Assembly: GCA_016777645.1 (NCBI GenBank)
Contig: JADHRC010000013.1
Coordinates: forward strand, 1 to 18,884
DNA from: Alphaproteobacteria bacterium
GTDB taxonomy: Bacteria; Pseudomonadota; Alphaproteobacteria; Puniceispirillales; Marisalimonadaceae
Direction: 5' to 3'
Length of the DNA: 18,884 nucleotides
The notes beneath the pieces are model-generated. The model did no database searches. It saw nothing but the letters and a program-made list of their open reading frames with translations, and was not told the origin of the DNA. Position 1 is the first letter of the stretch. Each line of letters begins with the position of its first letter. Of this stretch, positions 1-7,150 are shown piece by piece. The translations under genes and the position numbers were made by a program.

Positions 1-534
1 GCAGGAACTGGTTTTTACATTTCCTCTAATAATACAAACATTTCTTCTACAAATCTTATTATGACTGCAGCCCATGTCATAAGAAACTCAAAAATTGTTG
101 AGATAAGAGATTATAATAATAAATCTCACAAGGTAGAAATTTTATTAGTCGATTATAAAACTGATATAGCAATTTTAAGGTCGAACAAAACTGGAATACC
201 TATAAAAATTTCAAAAAAAATAATTGAAAATGGAAATGAAGTTTGTGTTATTGGAAATAGCTTTGGTTTAGGTCAAAGCTTATCGTGTGGAATTGTTTCT
301 GGGAAAAATAGAAGAGGTATAGGTTTTAATGAAATCGAAAATTTTATTCAAACTGATGCTGCTGTTAATCCTGGAGCTTCAGGTGCACCTTTGATAAATA
401 TGGATGGAGAATTAGAAGGAATGGTTGATGCAATTTATACTAAAGAAGCTGATATTGACGCAGGTGTAAATTTTGCAATAGATAAAGAACTAATTCAAAA
501 GTTTTTAAATGTTAATTATAATCAGTTAAATTAG
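1..534 (+). CDS. Trypsin-like serine protease (S1 family, HtrA-like fold), N-terminus outside the window
   Basis: The frame is open from base 1, so the gene begins upstream; an ATG at 61 lies inside the conserved core and is not the start. Read from base 1, the protein opens with a GTGF strand, then TAAH with the catalytic His at residue 25, the DIAIL motif with the catalytic Asp at about residue 55, and the nucleophile motif GASGAPL with Ser at about residue 127. Family knowledge: HtrA/DegP proteases carry AAHV, DxAxL and GNSGGPL. Here the nucleophile motif is GASGAP, a mild departure. The protein ends about 50 residues after the Ser, so there is no PDZ domain, unlike DegP or DegS. moeA starts six bases after the stop, so the two may be cotranscribed. 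Substrate and location are unknown because any signal peptide would lie outside the window. Confidence 0.8.
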   Translation, partial: AGTGFYISSNNTNISSTNLIMTAAHVIRNSKIVEIRDYNNKSHKVEILLVDYKTDIAILRSNKTGIPIKISKKIIENGNEVCVIGNSFGLGQSLSCGIVSGKNRRGIGFNEIENFIQTDAAVNPGASGAPLINMDGELEGMVDAIYTKEADIDAGVNFAIDKELIQKFLNVNYNQLN

Positions 535-540
535 AAATTA

Positions 541-1770
541 ATGACTAATGAATTAACAAATATAGAAATTGCCAGACAAAAACTTTTAGATTCTATAAAG
601 GTCAATAAAGGTAAAAAAGAAGTCTGTCTTACAAAAGCTTTTATGCGCATTAGCTACAGTTTAGTTGAGAGTGATTTTGATTTGCCGTCAACCGCTAACT
701 CAGCAGTTGATGGATATGGTATATCTTCACAAACCTTATTCGATAAACCCAAAACAAAATTTAGAATTATAGGTATAGCAAAAGCAGGTCATCCATTTAA
801 TAAGGTAGTAGGAGTTGGAGAGGCTATAGAGATTTATACTGGTGCAGTAATGCCACAAGGAGTTGATACTGTTATTATGCATGAAAAATGCGAAAGATTT
901 GGTAATGAGGTAATAATAAAAGATGTTGTAAAAAAGAACCAAAACATGCGACCTATTGGTGAAAATCTTAGAAAAGGTGAAATAGTTGTTAAAAAAGGAA
1001 AATTACTTAATGCAGCAGATATTGGTCAATTAGCTGCTTCAGGTAATAGTAAGTTAGAGGTTTATAAAAAACTTTCTGTTTCTATAATTTCTACAGGTGA
1101 CGAGTTAATCAACTCAGTTTCTTCTGAAAAGCTAGAAGGACATATTTTTGATTCTAACAAGCCTATGTTGTTATCTTTGCTTAATGTAAATTTTTTAAAA
1201 TTATTAGATTTAGGTATTGTAAAAGATAATAGAACCCAATTATCTAAAAAATATGCTGAAGCATTGTCTCAAAGCGATGTTGTGATTTCAACAGGTGGTG
1301 CGTCAGACGGAATAGAGGACCATACCCAAAATGCGCTTCGAGATATTGGAGCTGAGTGTTTGGTATGGCAATTAGCAATGAAACCTGGAAAACCTATGGC
1401 AATTGGTAAACTCGGAAACAAAATCATCTTTTGTTTGCCAGGAAATCCAGTGGCTGCATTTGTCTGTACAAAATTACTTATAAATCCAATTTTAATAAAA
1501 CTCTCTGGGGGAGTGGAATGGGATCCATTAGCAGTAATATTAAAATCTGATTTCGATCATAAAAAACGGAGTGGTAGAGCAGAATTCTTAAGGGCAAAAC
1601 TTATAAACCGAGATCATTCTACTTTTGTTAAGCTTCACGGAAGAAAAGGAGCTGGTGTAATCTCATCACTCACGGGAGCAGACGGAATAGTTGAAATCCC
1701 TCTGGAAACTGAAACTGTGTCTAAAGGAGATCCTTTGATATTCTATCCTTTTGATCATAGAGGCTTATAG
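541..1770 (+). CDS. moeA: Molybdopterin molybdenumtransferase MoeA
   Basis: MoeA inserts molybdate (or tungstate) into adenylylated molybdopterin, the last common step of Mo/W cofactor synthesis in the cytoplasm. At 409 residues it has the usual family length. Visible motifs in order: STANSAVDGYG (residues 50-60, the SAMDGYA-type motif with its conserved Asp), YTGAVMPQGVD (99-109), STGDEL (184-189), DSNKPML (204-210), TGGASDG (251-257, usually TGGVSVG), KPGKP (281-285) and LPGNPVAA (299-306). The 180-320 stretch is the MoCF-binding domain, and the tail is the C-terminal beta domain. It starts six bases after the protease stop and ends six bases before the convergent oxygenase gene, leaving no room for a terminator. 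The mobAB and fdhD genes next door support a role in cofactor supply, probably for a formate dehydrogenase outside the window. Confidence 0.95.
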   Translation: MTNELTNIEIARQKLLDSIKVNKGKKEVCLTKAFMRISYSLVESDFDLPSTANSAVDGYGISSQTLFDKPKTKFRIIGIAKAGHPFNKVVGVGEAIEIYTGAVMPQGVDTVIMHEKCERFGNEVIIKDVVKKNQNMRPIGENLRKGEIVVKKGKLLNAADIGQLAASGNSKLEVYKKLSVSIISTGDELINSVSSEKLEGHIFDSNKPMLLSLLNVNFLKLLDLGIVKDNRTQLSKKYAEALSQSDVVISTGGASDGIEDHTQNALRDIGAECLVWQLAMKPGKPMAIGKLGNKIIFCLPGNPVAAFVCTKLLINPILIKLSGGVEWDPLAVILKSDFDHKKRSGRAEFLRAKLINRDHSTFVKLHGRKGAGVISSLTGADGIVEIPLETETVSKGDPLIFYPFDHRGL

Positions 1771-1776
1771 ATCATC

Positions 1777-2427
1777 CTAATCTGGTATTAAATTATTGTC
1801 CCATTTAACTATTACGTTGAAAGAAATTGATATTCTAGGAAAGTTTGACATGTTCGGATGGACCAGGTGATGGATGAATGCGGGCCACAATAATAAATCA
1901 CCTGATTTTGGTAAAACTCTATGCTCTGGATCAACTTGCTTGTCGCCTTTTATTGAATTCATATTAGCTTGAGGCCTAGGGTCAAAAAAACTTATTGATG
2001 CAGGGTTTAAATCTGATCTAAAAAGTTCAGCATCTGACTGGTCAGGTACATTGACATAATAAGTACCAGACAACCATGAATGTGGATGATTATGAAGATT
2101 ATGATAATCTCCTTTCATATTTACATTTCCCCACCCTTGTATTGACCATTTTAATTCATAATTAATTCCGGATTCTATAGCATAATCATATATTGCTCGA
2201 TCAAGACATTGCTTTAGCCAATAAATTGCTGGATGATCCATATTTAAAATATTTTGAGAAACATAATTTTCTGTCATGTTATCTTGACTGGCATTATTGG
2301 ATAAAACTACATCTGCAATAACAGGGTTTGCTGTTTCATGACCTGGTAGAGACATTTCCATGAATTGTGTTGGCCATAGATTTAAAAATTTTGGTCTAAT
2401 ATTATTTTGTTTTTGTCCGTCTTCCAT
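1777..2427 (-). CDS. Putative 2-oxoglutarate/Fe(II) oxygenase, TIGR02466 family
   Basis: The 216-residue protein resembles the TIGR02466 / 2OG-FeII_Oxy_5 family, common in marine bacteria and cyanophages. Evidence is a His-rich segment followed by SGTYYVN (HNHPH at 112-116, SGTYY at 120-124), DPRP at 149-152, GDLLLWPAFIHH at 176-187 and RISISFN at 198-204. In this fold an early His, an acidic residue and a late His bind iron, and an Arg near the end binds 2-oxoglutarate; the likely residues are among H112/H114/H116, H186/H187 and R198. The true substrate is unknown for the family. There is no signal peptide. A GAGG ribosome site lies about seven bases before the ATG, and the gene follows mobAB by 18 bases, so it is probably the last gene of the modE-like/fdhD/mobAB operon. 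A link to cofactor chemistry is only suggested by position. Confidence 0.75.
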   Translation of the reverse strand: MEDGQKQNNIRPKFLNLWPTQFMEMSLPGHETANPVIADVVLSNNASQDNMTENYVSQNILNMDHPAIYWLKQCLDRAIYDYAIESGINYELKWSIQGWGNVNMKGDYHNLHNHPHSWLSGTYYVNVPDQSDAELFRSDLNPASISFFDPRPQANMNSIKGDKQVDPEHRVLPKSGDLLLWPAFIHHLVHPNMSNFPRISISFNVIVKWDNNLIPD

Positions 2428-2445
2428 TAAATACCTCGAATAATT

Positions 2446-3579
2446 TTAAGCGATTTTATATTTCTGAATTAAGAAATCAGTTATTGAATTAATATTATTT
2501 AAATCAAAAGTAGGTAGGTCTGTATCTATATGTTTATCAGAGGCAATTGCAAATATATCGTTATCCTCTCTAAAAAGTAATGGTTTGCCTAGTTCAGGGC
2601 GATGGACCTCAAATTTTGGGATGTTTTCGTTTTTGTAACCTTCAACTATTACTAAGTCACATTTTTTTATAGGTTGTTTTGAAAACATTTCTAACATTTC
2701 AAATAAGCTTGTTTCTTCATTTTCATCATTTTCTTGAATAAGAGCAAAACGTTCTTTTGAAGATATAATCATTGGTCTTGCTCCAGACATTCTTAAATTG
2801 TAAGAATCCTTGCCTGGTTTATCAATATCAAATTTGTGATGAGCGTGCTTTAAGGTTCCAACATTAATCCCAATTTTGGTAAAATTCTGTATTAATTTAG
2901 TTAGTAATGTTGTTTTGCCTGAGCCTGACCACCCCGCTAGTCCAAATAAAGGAGGCAACTTACCTAGAATTTGTTGTGCGAGGATTAGGTCTAGGGGAGA
3001 ATTTAAGTTGGTAAACGGATCAAATTCTGAATTATTAGAACCATCAAAATCAACATAAGCTTTCTTCAATGGTGCTGTAAATACATCTATTTTTCTGATA
3101 CCTTCTTTTAACGCTGTTGACAATTTGGTATGAATATCAGCCTTCCATAACGCAATTACTGGATGATTAAACCCTCTTGATTTAGCAATAACTAAATCAA
3201 TACCTGGGTTTTCGTTTTTTGTCTTTACCATAGACTCAATCAAATTTTTAGGAAGGAAGGGAGTGTCGCAAGGTAAGGTCATAACCCATTCTTTTTGAAT
3301 ATGGTTTGCCCAATTTAAAGATGCTAAAATACCTGACAGTGGACCTAAATGTCCTTCTATCGGATCTCTAATTAGTGTGTAGCCAAATTTTTCAAATTTT
3401 TCATTATTACTATTTATATTCAACGCTATTGGGGCTACTTTTCCTGAAACTCTCTCTAAGATATAAGATAATAGTGGTCTATCTAAAAGATTTATGAGTG
3501 CTTTCTCTTTGCCCCCCATCCTTCGACCTTTTCCTCCAGCTAAAATTACGCAAGGAATTATTTCTTTAAATTTTTCCAA
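2446..3579 (-). CDS. mobAB: MobA-MobB fusion: molybdenum cofactor guanylyltransferase plus GTP-binding MobB domain
   Basis: The N-terminal half (about residues 8-200) is MobA, which attaches GMP to molybdopterin to make the MGD cofactor: LAGGKGRRMGGKEK at 13-26 is the nucleotide-binding signature and LPCDTPFLP at 102-110 the metal-binding motif. The C-terminal half (about 210-377) is MobB, a P-loop protein: GWSGSGKT at 216-223, KHAHH with the following DIDKPGKDS segment, and VIVEGYK. MobA alone is about 200 residues, so 377 fits a full fusion with both active sites intact. The start is TTG at 3579; no in-frame ATG precedes the LAGG motif and only a weak AGG lies upstream, which suggests modest translation. 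It lies 14 bases downstream of fdhD. A bis-MGD enzyme, such as formate dehydrogenase, is the expected client. Confidence 0.93.
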   Translation of the reverse strand: MEKFKEIIPCVILAGGKGRRMGGKEKALINLLDRPLLSYILERVSGKVAPIALNINSNNEKFEKFGYTLIRDPIEGHLGPLSGILASLNWANHIQKEWVMTLPCDTPFLPKNLIESMVKTKNENPGIDLVIAKSRGFNHPVIALWKADIHTKLSTALKEGIRKIDVFTAPLKKAYVDFDGSNNSEFDPFTNLNSPLDLILAQQILGKLPPLFGLAGWSGSGKTTLLTKLIQNFTKIGINVGTLKHAHHKFDIDKPGKDSYNLRMSGARPMIISSKERFALIQENDENEETSLFEMLEMFSKQPIKKCDLVIVEGYKNENIPKFEVHRPELGKPLLFREDNDIFAIASDKHIDTDLPTFDLNNINSITDFLIQKYKIA

Positions 3580-3593
3580 TTTTTTTTTAACCT

Positions 3594-4472
3594 TTAATTA
3601 ATAAGAGATCTTTGAGCAGAGATCACATCTTCATTTTTAATGTCTTTAATATCTGTATCAAATACAACTCTATTAATTCCATTTGCAATAATCATTCTTT
3701 TGCCTTTTGCCCTACCTATAAGAGTGAGACCTGCTTCTTTAGCAAGGTTAACACCTGATTCGGTAAAGCCTGACCTAGAAATTAAAATTGGTATACCCAT
3801 TTGTACAGTTTTTATAACCATTTCAGATGTTAATCTTCCAGTAGTATAAAAAATTTTATCATTTGCTTGTTCTTTATTTAAAAACATCCATCCTGCAATT
3901 TTATCTACCGCATTGTGTCTTCCAACATCTTCAACATAAATAAGTGGAGAATCGTTTCTGCATAAAACACAGCCATGCAGGGCCCCAGCCTTTAGATATA
4001 GACTAGGTCTTGTATTCACCTTTTTAGAGATATTATAAATCCAAGAGGTTTTTATTTTTGTTTTATTATCAAGATTAACAGAAGAAAAATCATCCATAAT
4101 ATCTCCATATACTGTGCCTACGGCACAACCACTGGTACGGATTTTTTTTTCCATCTTTTTTTCATAGTTAGTTTTTCTATTGGTTCTTACAACCACAACT
4201 TGTAATTCGTCATCATAGTCAATTCCTGAAATTATATCATCTCTCTTAAGCATATTTTGGTTAAGGAGATAACCTACAGCTAAAAGATCTGGCATATCAC
4301 CCAAAGTCATGGCAGTAACTATTTCTTGTTTGTTAAGATAAATTGTAAGAGGTATTTCTTTAACTACTGGTAGTTTTATTTTTTCACCAGACTCATTTAA
4401 GCATTCAATTGTTTCTGTTAAATTATCGTTGTCTAAATCAGGTGAAATATAAAACTCTTCATTCTTTTTCAT
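3594..4472 (-). CDS. fdhD: Formate dehydrogenase accessory sulfurtransferase FdhD
   Basis: FdhD carries sulfur from a cysteine desulfurase to the Mo/W-bisMGD cofactor of formate dehydrogenase. The 292-residue protein shows family landmarks: LAVGYLLNQ (64-72), EDVGRHNAVDK (181-191), a TTGRLTSEM segment, GIPILISRSGFT and GLTLIGRAKG. The loop that in E. coli holds an essential CxxC reads SGCAVGT here, so C116 is present but the second position is Gly119. A different CxxC, CVLC at 168-171, sits in the segment GALHGCVLC where most relatives have few cysteines. Whether this pair takes over is inference. An AAAGG ribosome site precedes the ATG. It is 11 bases downstream of the modE-like gene and 14 upstream of mobAB, forming one operon. 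Its presence is the best hint that the cofactor genes serve a formate dehydrogenase. Confidence 0.93.
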   Translation of the reverse strand: MKKNEEFYISPDLDNDNLTETIECLNESGEKIKLPVVKEIPLTIYLNKQEIVTAMTLGDMPDLLAVGYLLNQNMLKRDDIISGIDYDDELQVVVVRTNRKTNYEKKMEKKIRTSGCAVGTVYGDIMDDFSSVNLDNKTKIKTSWIYNISKKVNTRPSLYLKAGALHGCVLCRNDSPLIYVEDVGRHNAVDKIAGWMFLNKEQANDKIFYTTGRLTSEMVIKTVQMGIPILISRSGFTESGVNLAKEAGLTLIGRAKGKRMIIANGINRVVFDTDIKDIKNEDVISAQRSLIN

Positions 4473-4483
4473 TTTCTAACCTT

Positions 4484-4876
4484 TTATCCTTGAGTTTGCT
4501 TTGATGCCACCCAACTAATAAAGTCTTTAGATTCATTAGAGAGTTGTATACTTAATTTCAAATATCTTTCTAAAAGTTCTTTTCCAAAGGGTGTAATAAT
4601 AGTTCCTTTGCTTCCCCTCTTTTTTTCTAAAATAGGAGTTGGGAATGCTTCTTCAATTGTTTTCAAAAGTAAGGTAGCTCTTTTTGTACTCATTCCCATT
4701 GACTTCGCAGCAGAGCGAATTGAACCTTTTTGAGCGACTAAATGAAACAGTTCCATCTTACCAGCTCCTATCATATGACCTTGAACATAAACTTTAATCC
4801 TAACTCCATTATCATTTTCATTTACTAAATTGGGGGGTAGAGATGAGCGTTTTATGTGTGTTGATCTATTTTTCAT
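4484..4876 (-). CDS. ModE-like winged-helix regulator without a molybdate-binding domain
   Basis: The 130-residue protein matches the N-terminal DNA-binding domain of ModE (COG2005): KMELFHLVAQKGSIRSAAK (40-58) followed by GMSTKRATLLL (61-71), then EKKRGSKGTIITPFGKELLERY (split around 84-105), where the family has a R/K-G-rich wing followed by LTPFG and LLxRY. ModE proper is about 260 residues with two C-terminal Mop domains that bind molybdate; this one stops after the wing and a short helix, so it cannot sense metal in the known way. It has an extra N-terminal tail of about 35 residues. No clear Shine-Dalgarno site precedes the ATG, and a TATAAT ends only six bases upstream, so its mRNA may be leaderless. 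It is the first gene of the fdhD-mobAB-oxygenase operon and divergent from another regulator. Probably represses or activates Mo/W genes. Confidence 0.85.
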   Translation of the reverse strand: MKNRSTHIKRSSLPPNLVNENDNGVRIKVYVQGHMIGAGKMELFHLVAQKGSIRSAAKSMGMSTKRATLLLKTIEEAFPTPILEKKRGSKGTIITPFGKELLERYLKLSIQLSNESKDFISWVASKQTQG

Positions 4877-4931
4877 TAACTAATTATAAGATATAATGTT
4901 AAATTAGACTAAATATTTTTTATGGTAATTA
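4877..4931. promoter_or_regulatory. Divergent promoter with a symmetrical element between the modE-like and HTH/PBP regulator genes
   Basis: The 55-base gap holds ATTATA at 4883-4888 and TATAAT at 4892-4897, separated by AGA. Each is a perfect -10 box, one for each strand. The symmetry extends outward to TAAC at 4877-4880 and GTTA at 4898-4901 with a two-base bulge on the left. The left -10 ends six bases before the modE-like ATG. The -35 regions are weak on both sides, as expected for activated or repressed promoters. A regulator bound here could control both genes together; which one binds is inference, with the modE-like protein the first candidate. Confidence 0.5.
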
Positions 4932-5801
4932 TTGTTGTCTGATTATTTCACTACAGAGGAATTAGCTTCTTTTTTAAGAGTTAAACCTCGCAAAATTTAC
5001 GATCTTGTTTCAAAAGATCAGGTTCCATATTCCAAGGTTATGGGAAAATTATTATTTTCGAAAAAAGAGATTACTAACTGGATATCAGGAGGGAAAGAAT
5101 TTATTAATCATAAACAAAACCTTCCAAATGTTTTACTTGGTAGCCATGACCCTCTTCTTGAGTGGGCAGTAAAACAATCAAGTTCAGGAATTGCAATGTC
5201 TTTTGACGGAAGCTTGGATGGTTTAGATAGGTTTAAATCAAATCAAGGTATTGCTTCAGGGCTCCATATTTATGATAGCGATACAAGAGAATGGAATGTG
5301 AGTGTTGTAAAAACAAAACTAGAACAATATCATTTTGTATTAATGGAATGGGCAAAAAGAGATAGAGGTTTAATTTTTAAACCTGATGACCGATATAACA
5401 AATCTTCAATAGAAGATTTTCTAGGTAAGAGACTTGTTACCAGACAAAAAGGGTCAGGATCAGAAAATTATCTTAAGTTTTTACTTAAAAATAGAAACTT
5501 AGATTTATCAGACTTTATAAGTACTGAGGTTGCCTTCACAGAAAATGATGCGGTTATGCTTATCTTATCAGGACAAGCAGATTTGACACTTGGTTTATCA
5601 TCAGAAGCAAAGAAATATAGCTTATCATTTATCCCAATTGTAACTGAACGGTTTGACTTGGTAATTAATAGAAAGTGTTGGTTTGAAAAACCTTTTCAGA
5701 AATTGATGAATTTTTGTAGAACTCAAGAATTTTTTCACATGGCTTCCAAGTTTCACGGATATAATATTAAAGATTTAGGTGAGGTTCACTTTAATAGTTA
5801 G
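4932..5801 (+). CDS. Excisionase-type HTH regulator fused to a molybdate-binding-protein-like domain (COG1910)
   Basis: Residues 5-52 form a MerR/excisionase-type helix-turn-helix (FTTEELASFLRVKPRKIYDL). Residues 66-285 form a periplasmic-binding-protein-like domain of the COG1910/PF12727 type: GSHDPLLEW (70-78), RQKGSGSE (171-178), GQADLTLGL (214-222) and ERFDLVI (239-245). There is no signal peptide or membrane segment, so it acts in the cytoplasm as a ligand-sensing regulator. In this family the ligand is thought to be molybdate or tungstate, and the nearby Mo/W genes agree. The start is TTG: a stop lies at 4926-4928 in frame, so TTG 4932 or the adjacent TTG 4935 must be used; relatives starting MSDY would favour 4935. 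The ATG at 4922 is in another frame and closes at once. It is divergent from the modE-like operon and followed on the same strand by the sugar-acid genes. Confidence 0.82.
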   Translation: MLSDYFTTEELASFLRVKPRKIYDLVSKDQVPYSKVMGKLLFSKKEITNWISGGKEFINHKQNLPNVLLGSHDPLLEWAVKQSSSGIAMSFDGSLDGLDRFKSNQGIASGLHIYDSDTREWNVSVVKTKLEQYHFVLMEWAKRDRGLIFKPDDRYNKSSIEDFLGKRLVTRQKGSGSENYLKFLLKNRNLDLSDFISTEVAFTENDAVMLILSGQADLTLGLSSEAKKYSLSFIPIVTERFDLVINRKCWFEKPFQKLMNFCRTQEFFHMASKFHGYNIKDLGEVHFNS

Positions 5802-5810
5802 AGTTTTTTT

Positions 5811-5915
5811 ATGTTTAAACAGATTGGTATGGGATTATTAGGAGTTATGATAATCATATGTTTATTTTTTTTCTTTTTGATGGTTAGAACTCTTATTTAT
5901 TCCTCAATTTTTTAG
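5811..5915 (+). CDS. Possible 34-residue single-pass membrane peptide
   Basis: A short frame from ATG 5811 to TAG 5913-5915 encodes a peptide with a short basic N-terminus (MFKQ), a very hydrophobic stretch at about residues 7-25 with four phenylalanines in a row, and an Arg at 26. It fills most of the gap between the regulator and the dehydratase gene. There is no good ribosome site, only a TAGAG and a run of seven T, and AT-rich DNA yields Phe/Ile/Leu-rich frames by chance. Nothing identifies a function; it is reported because of its fit to the gap and its membrane-like composition. Confidence 0.3.
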   Translation: MFKQIGMGLLGVMIIICLFFFFLMVRTLIYSSIF

Positions 5916-5923
5916 GTTTTAAA

Positions 5924-7150
5924 ATGAAAATTACAGGCATTGAAACAATACAGAATACAGAATATTCAAACCTAGTATGGGTTAAAATACACACAGATGA
6001 GGGGATAACAGGTTTAGGAGAAACATTCAGAAATCCCCAAGCAATTGTGTCATATTTACATGAAACTTGTGCCCCTTATTTAATAGGAAAAGATCCTCTT
6101 AGAATTAATGAACATTCAGATAATCTTATCAATTGGACACCGAATAGATATATAGGTTATCCAACAAGATCGGTTGAATATAGAGGCAATTCTGCGGTCG
6201 ATATAGCCCTTTGGGATTTAAAGGCTAAAGCAAGTAACCTCAGCTTAGTTGATATGTTAGGTGGCCTTAGTAGAGATAATATACCAATTTATAATACATG
6301 TGCGGCTGATGGCTATAATTGGAAATCGGATTCTCTATCTCGTTCAGTTGGCAGTAGCAATATCATTGGTAAAAAACATTTTTATGATGATTTAGAGTTA
6401 CAAGTTGAAAACCCAGGTGAGTTAGCAAAGAGCTTACTAGATGAGGGTATATCAGCAATGAAAATTTGGCCGTTTGATGAGTTTGCTTTCACAACAAAAG
6501 GTCAAATGATTTCAAATGATAATCTAAAGATAGGTTTAAGCAGGATTGAAAAAATTCGAAAAGCTGTGGGATCAAAAATTGATATTATGATCGAGTATCA
6601 CTCATTATGGCAATTAGCTCCAGCCTTAAAAATAGCACGTAAAGCTGATGAATTTGATGTGTTTTGGCATGAAGATCCTATTAATATGGCTCACCTTAAA
6701 GATCTAGCAGATTTTAGAAGTAAAACCTTAGCTCCAATTGCAGGTAGTGAAGCTCTTGGAACAGCTTTGTGGTATAGAGATGCACTGGCTTTGAATGCAA
6801 TTGATTATATGCATTATGACTTAGGTTGGGTGGGAGGAATTTCAGAAGCTATTAGAATTGCAGGTTTAGCCCATGCTAATAATAGAATGATGTGTCCTCA
6901 TGATTGTACTGGCCCTATTGTTTGGATAGCAAATTTGCATATAAGTCTCGCTTTCTCCAATTCCATGATTTTAGAAAGTGTAAGATCATATTATAATGGT
7001 TATTATAAAAAATTAGTAACAAATCTTCCTAAAATTGAAAAAGGTTATGCTTTTCCTATGGAAGGAATTGGTTTAGGTGCCGACTTAAAGGATTCTTTGT
7101 TAAGATCAGTTAATACTATTACTAAACTAACTGAAAAAAATGACTTATAA
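5924..7150 (+). CDS. Enolase-superfamily acid-sugar dehydratase (mandelate racemase/muconate lactonizing enzyme family)
   Basis: The 408-residue protein has an N-terminal capping domain (about 1-125) and a C-terminal barrel. Metal ligands appear as E224 (IMIEYH), E250 (HEDP) and E276 (AGSE), and the catalytic dyad as D299 (HYDLGW) and H326 (CPHDCTGP). The spacings 26, 26, 23 and 27 are the same as those of Pseudomonas mandelate racemase D195/E221/E247/D270/H297, which places it in the mandelate racemase subgroup. The lysine motif is K180-I-W182, so only one Lys of the usual KxK is present. Related enzymes dehydrate galactonate, gluconate, fuconate and similar aldonates to 2-keto-3-deoxy acids; the exact substrate cannot be read from the sequence. 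Neighbouring IdnD and IdnO would make gluconate a good candidate. It overlaps the mutarotase gene by 11 bases, indicating translational coupling. A Mg-dependent cytoplasmic enzyme. Confidence 0.85.
   Translation: MKITGIETIQNTEYSNLVWVKIHTDEGITGLGETFRNPQAIVSYLHETCAPYLIGKDPLRINEHSDNLINWTPNRYIGYPTRSVEYRGNSAVDIALWDLKAKASNLSLVDMLGGLSRDNIPIYNTCAADGYNWKSDSLSRSVGSSNIIGKKHFYDDLELQVENPGELAKSLLDEGISAMKIWPFDEFAFTTKGQMISNDNLKIGLSRIEKIRKAVGSKIDIMIEYHSLWQLAPALKIARKADEFDVFWHEDPINMAHLKDLADFRSKTLAPIAGSEALGTALWYRDALALNAIDYMHYDLGWVGGISEAIRIAGLAHANNRMMCPHDCTGPIVWIANLHISLAFSNSMILESVRSYYNGYYKKLVTNLPKIEKGYAFPMEGIGLGADLKDSLLRSVNTITKLTEKNDL

Noticed and set aside
736..942. Minus-strand open frame of 68 codons opposite moeA
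   Set aside because: Fully inside the well-supported moeA gene; Phe/Tyr/Ser-rich translation typical of a shadow frame.
4922..4942. ATG at 4922 as start of the HTH/PBP regulator
   Set aside because: It is in a different frame and meets a stop after six codons.
5777..5810. Hairpin AGGTGA-GGT-TCACTT followed by seven T, as a terminator of the regulator gene
   Set aside because: The stem is six bp with a wobble, lies inside the coding end, and the T-run starts 12 bases later; it does not fit an intrinsic terminator.
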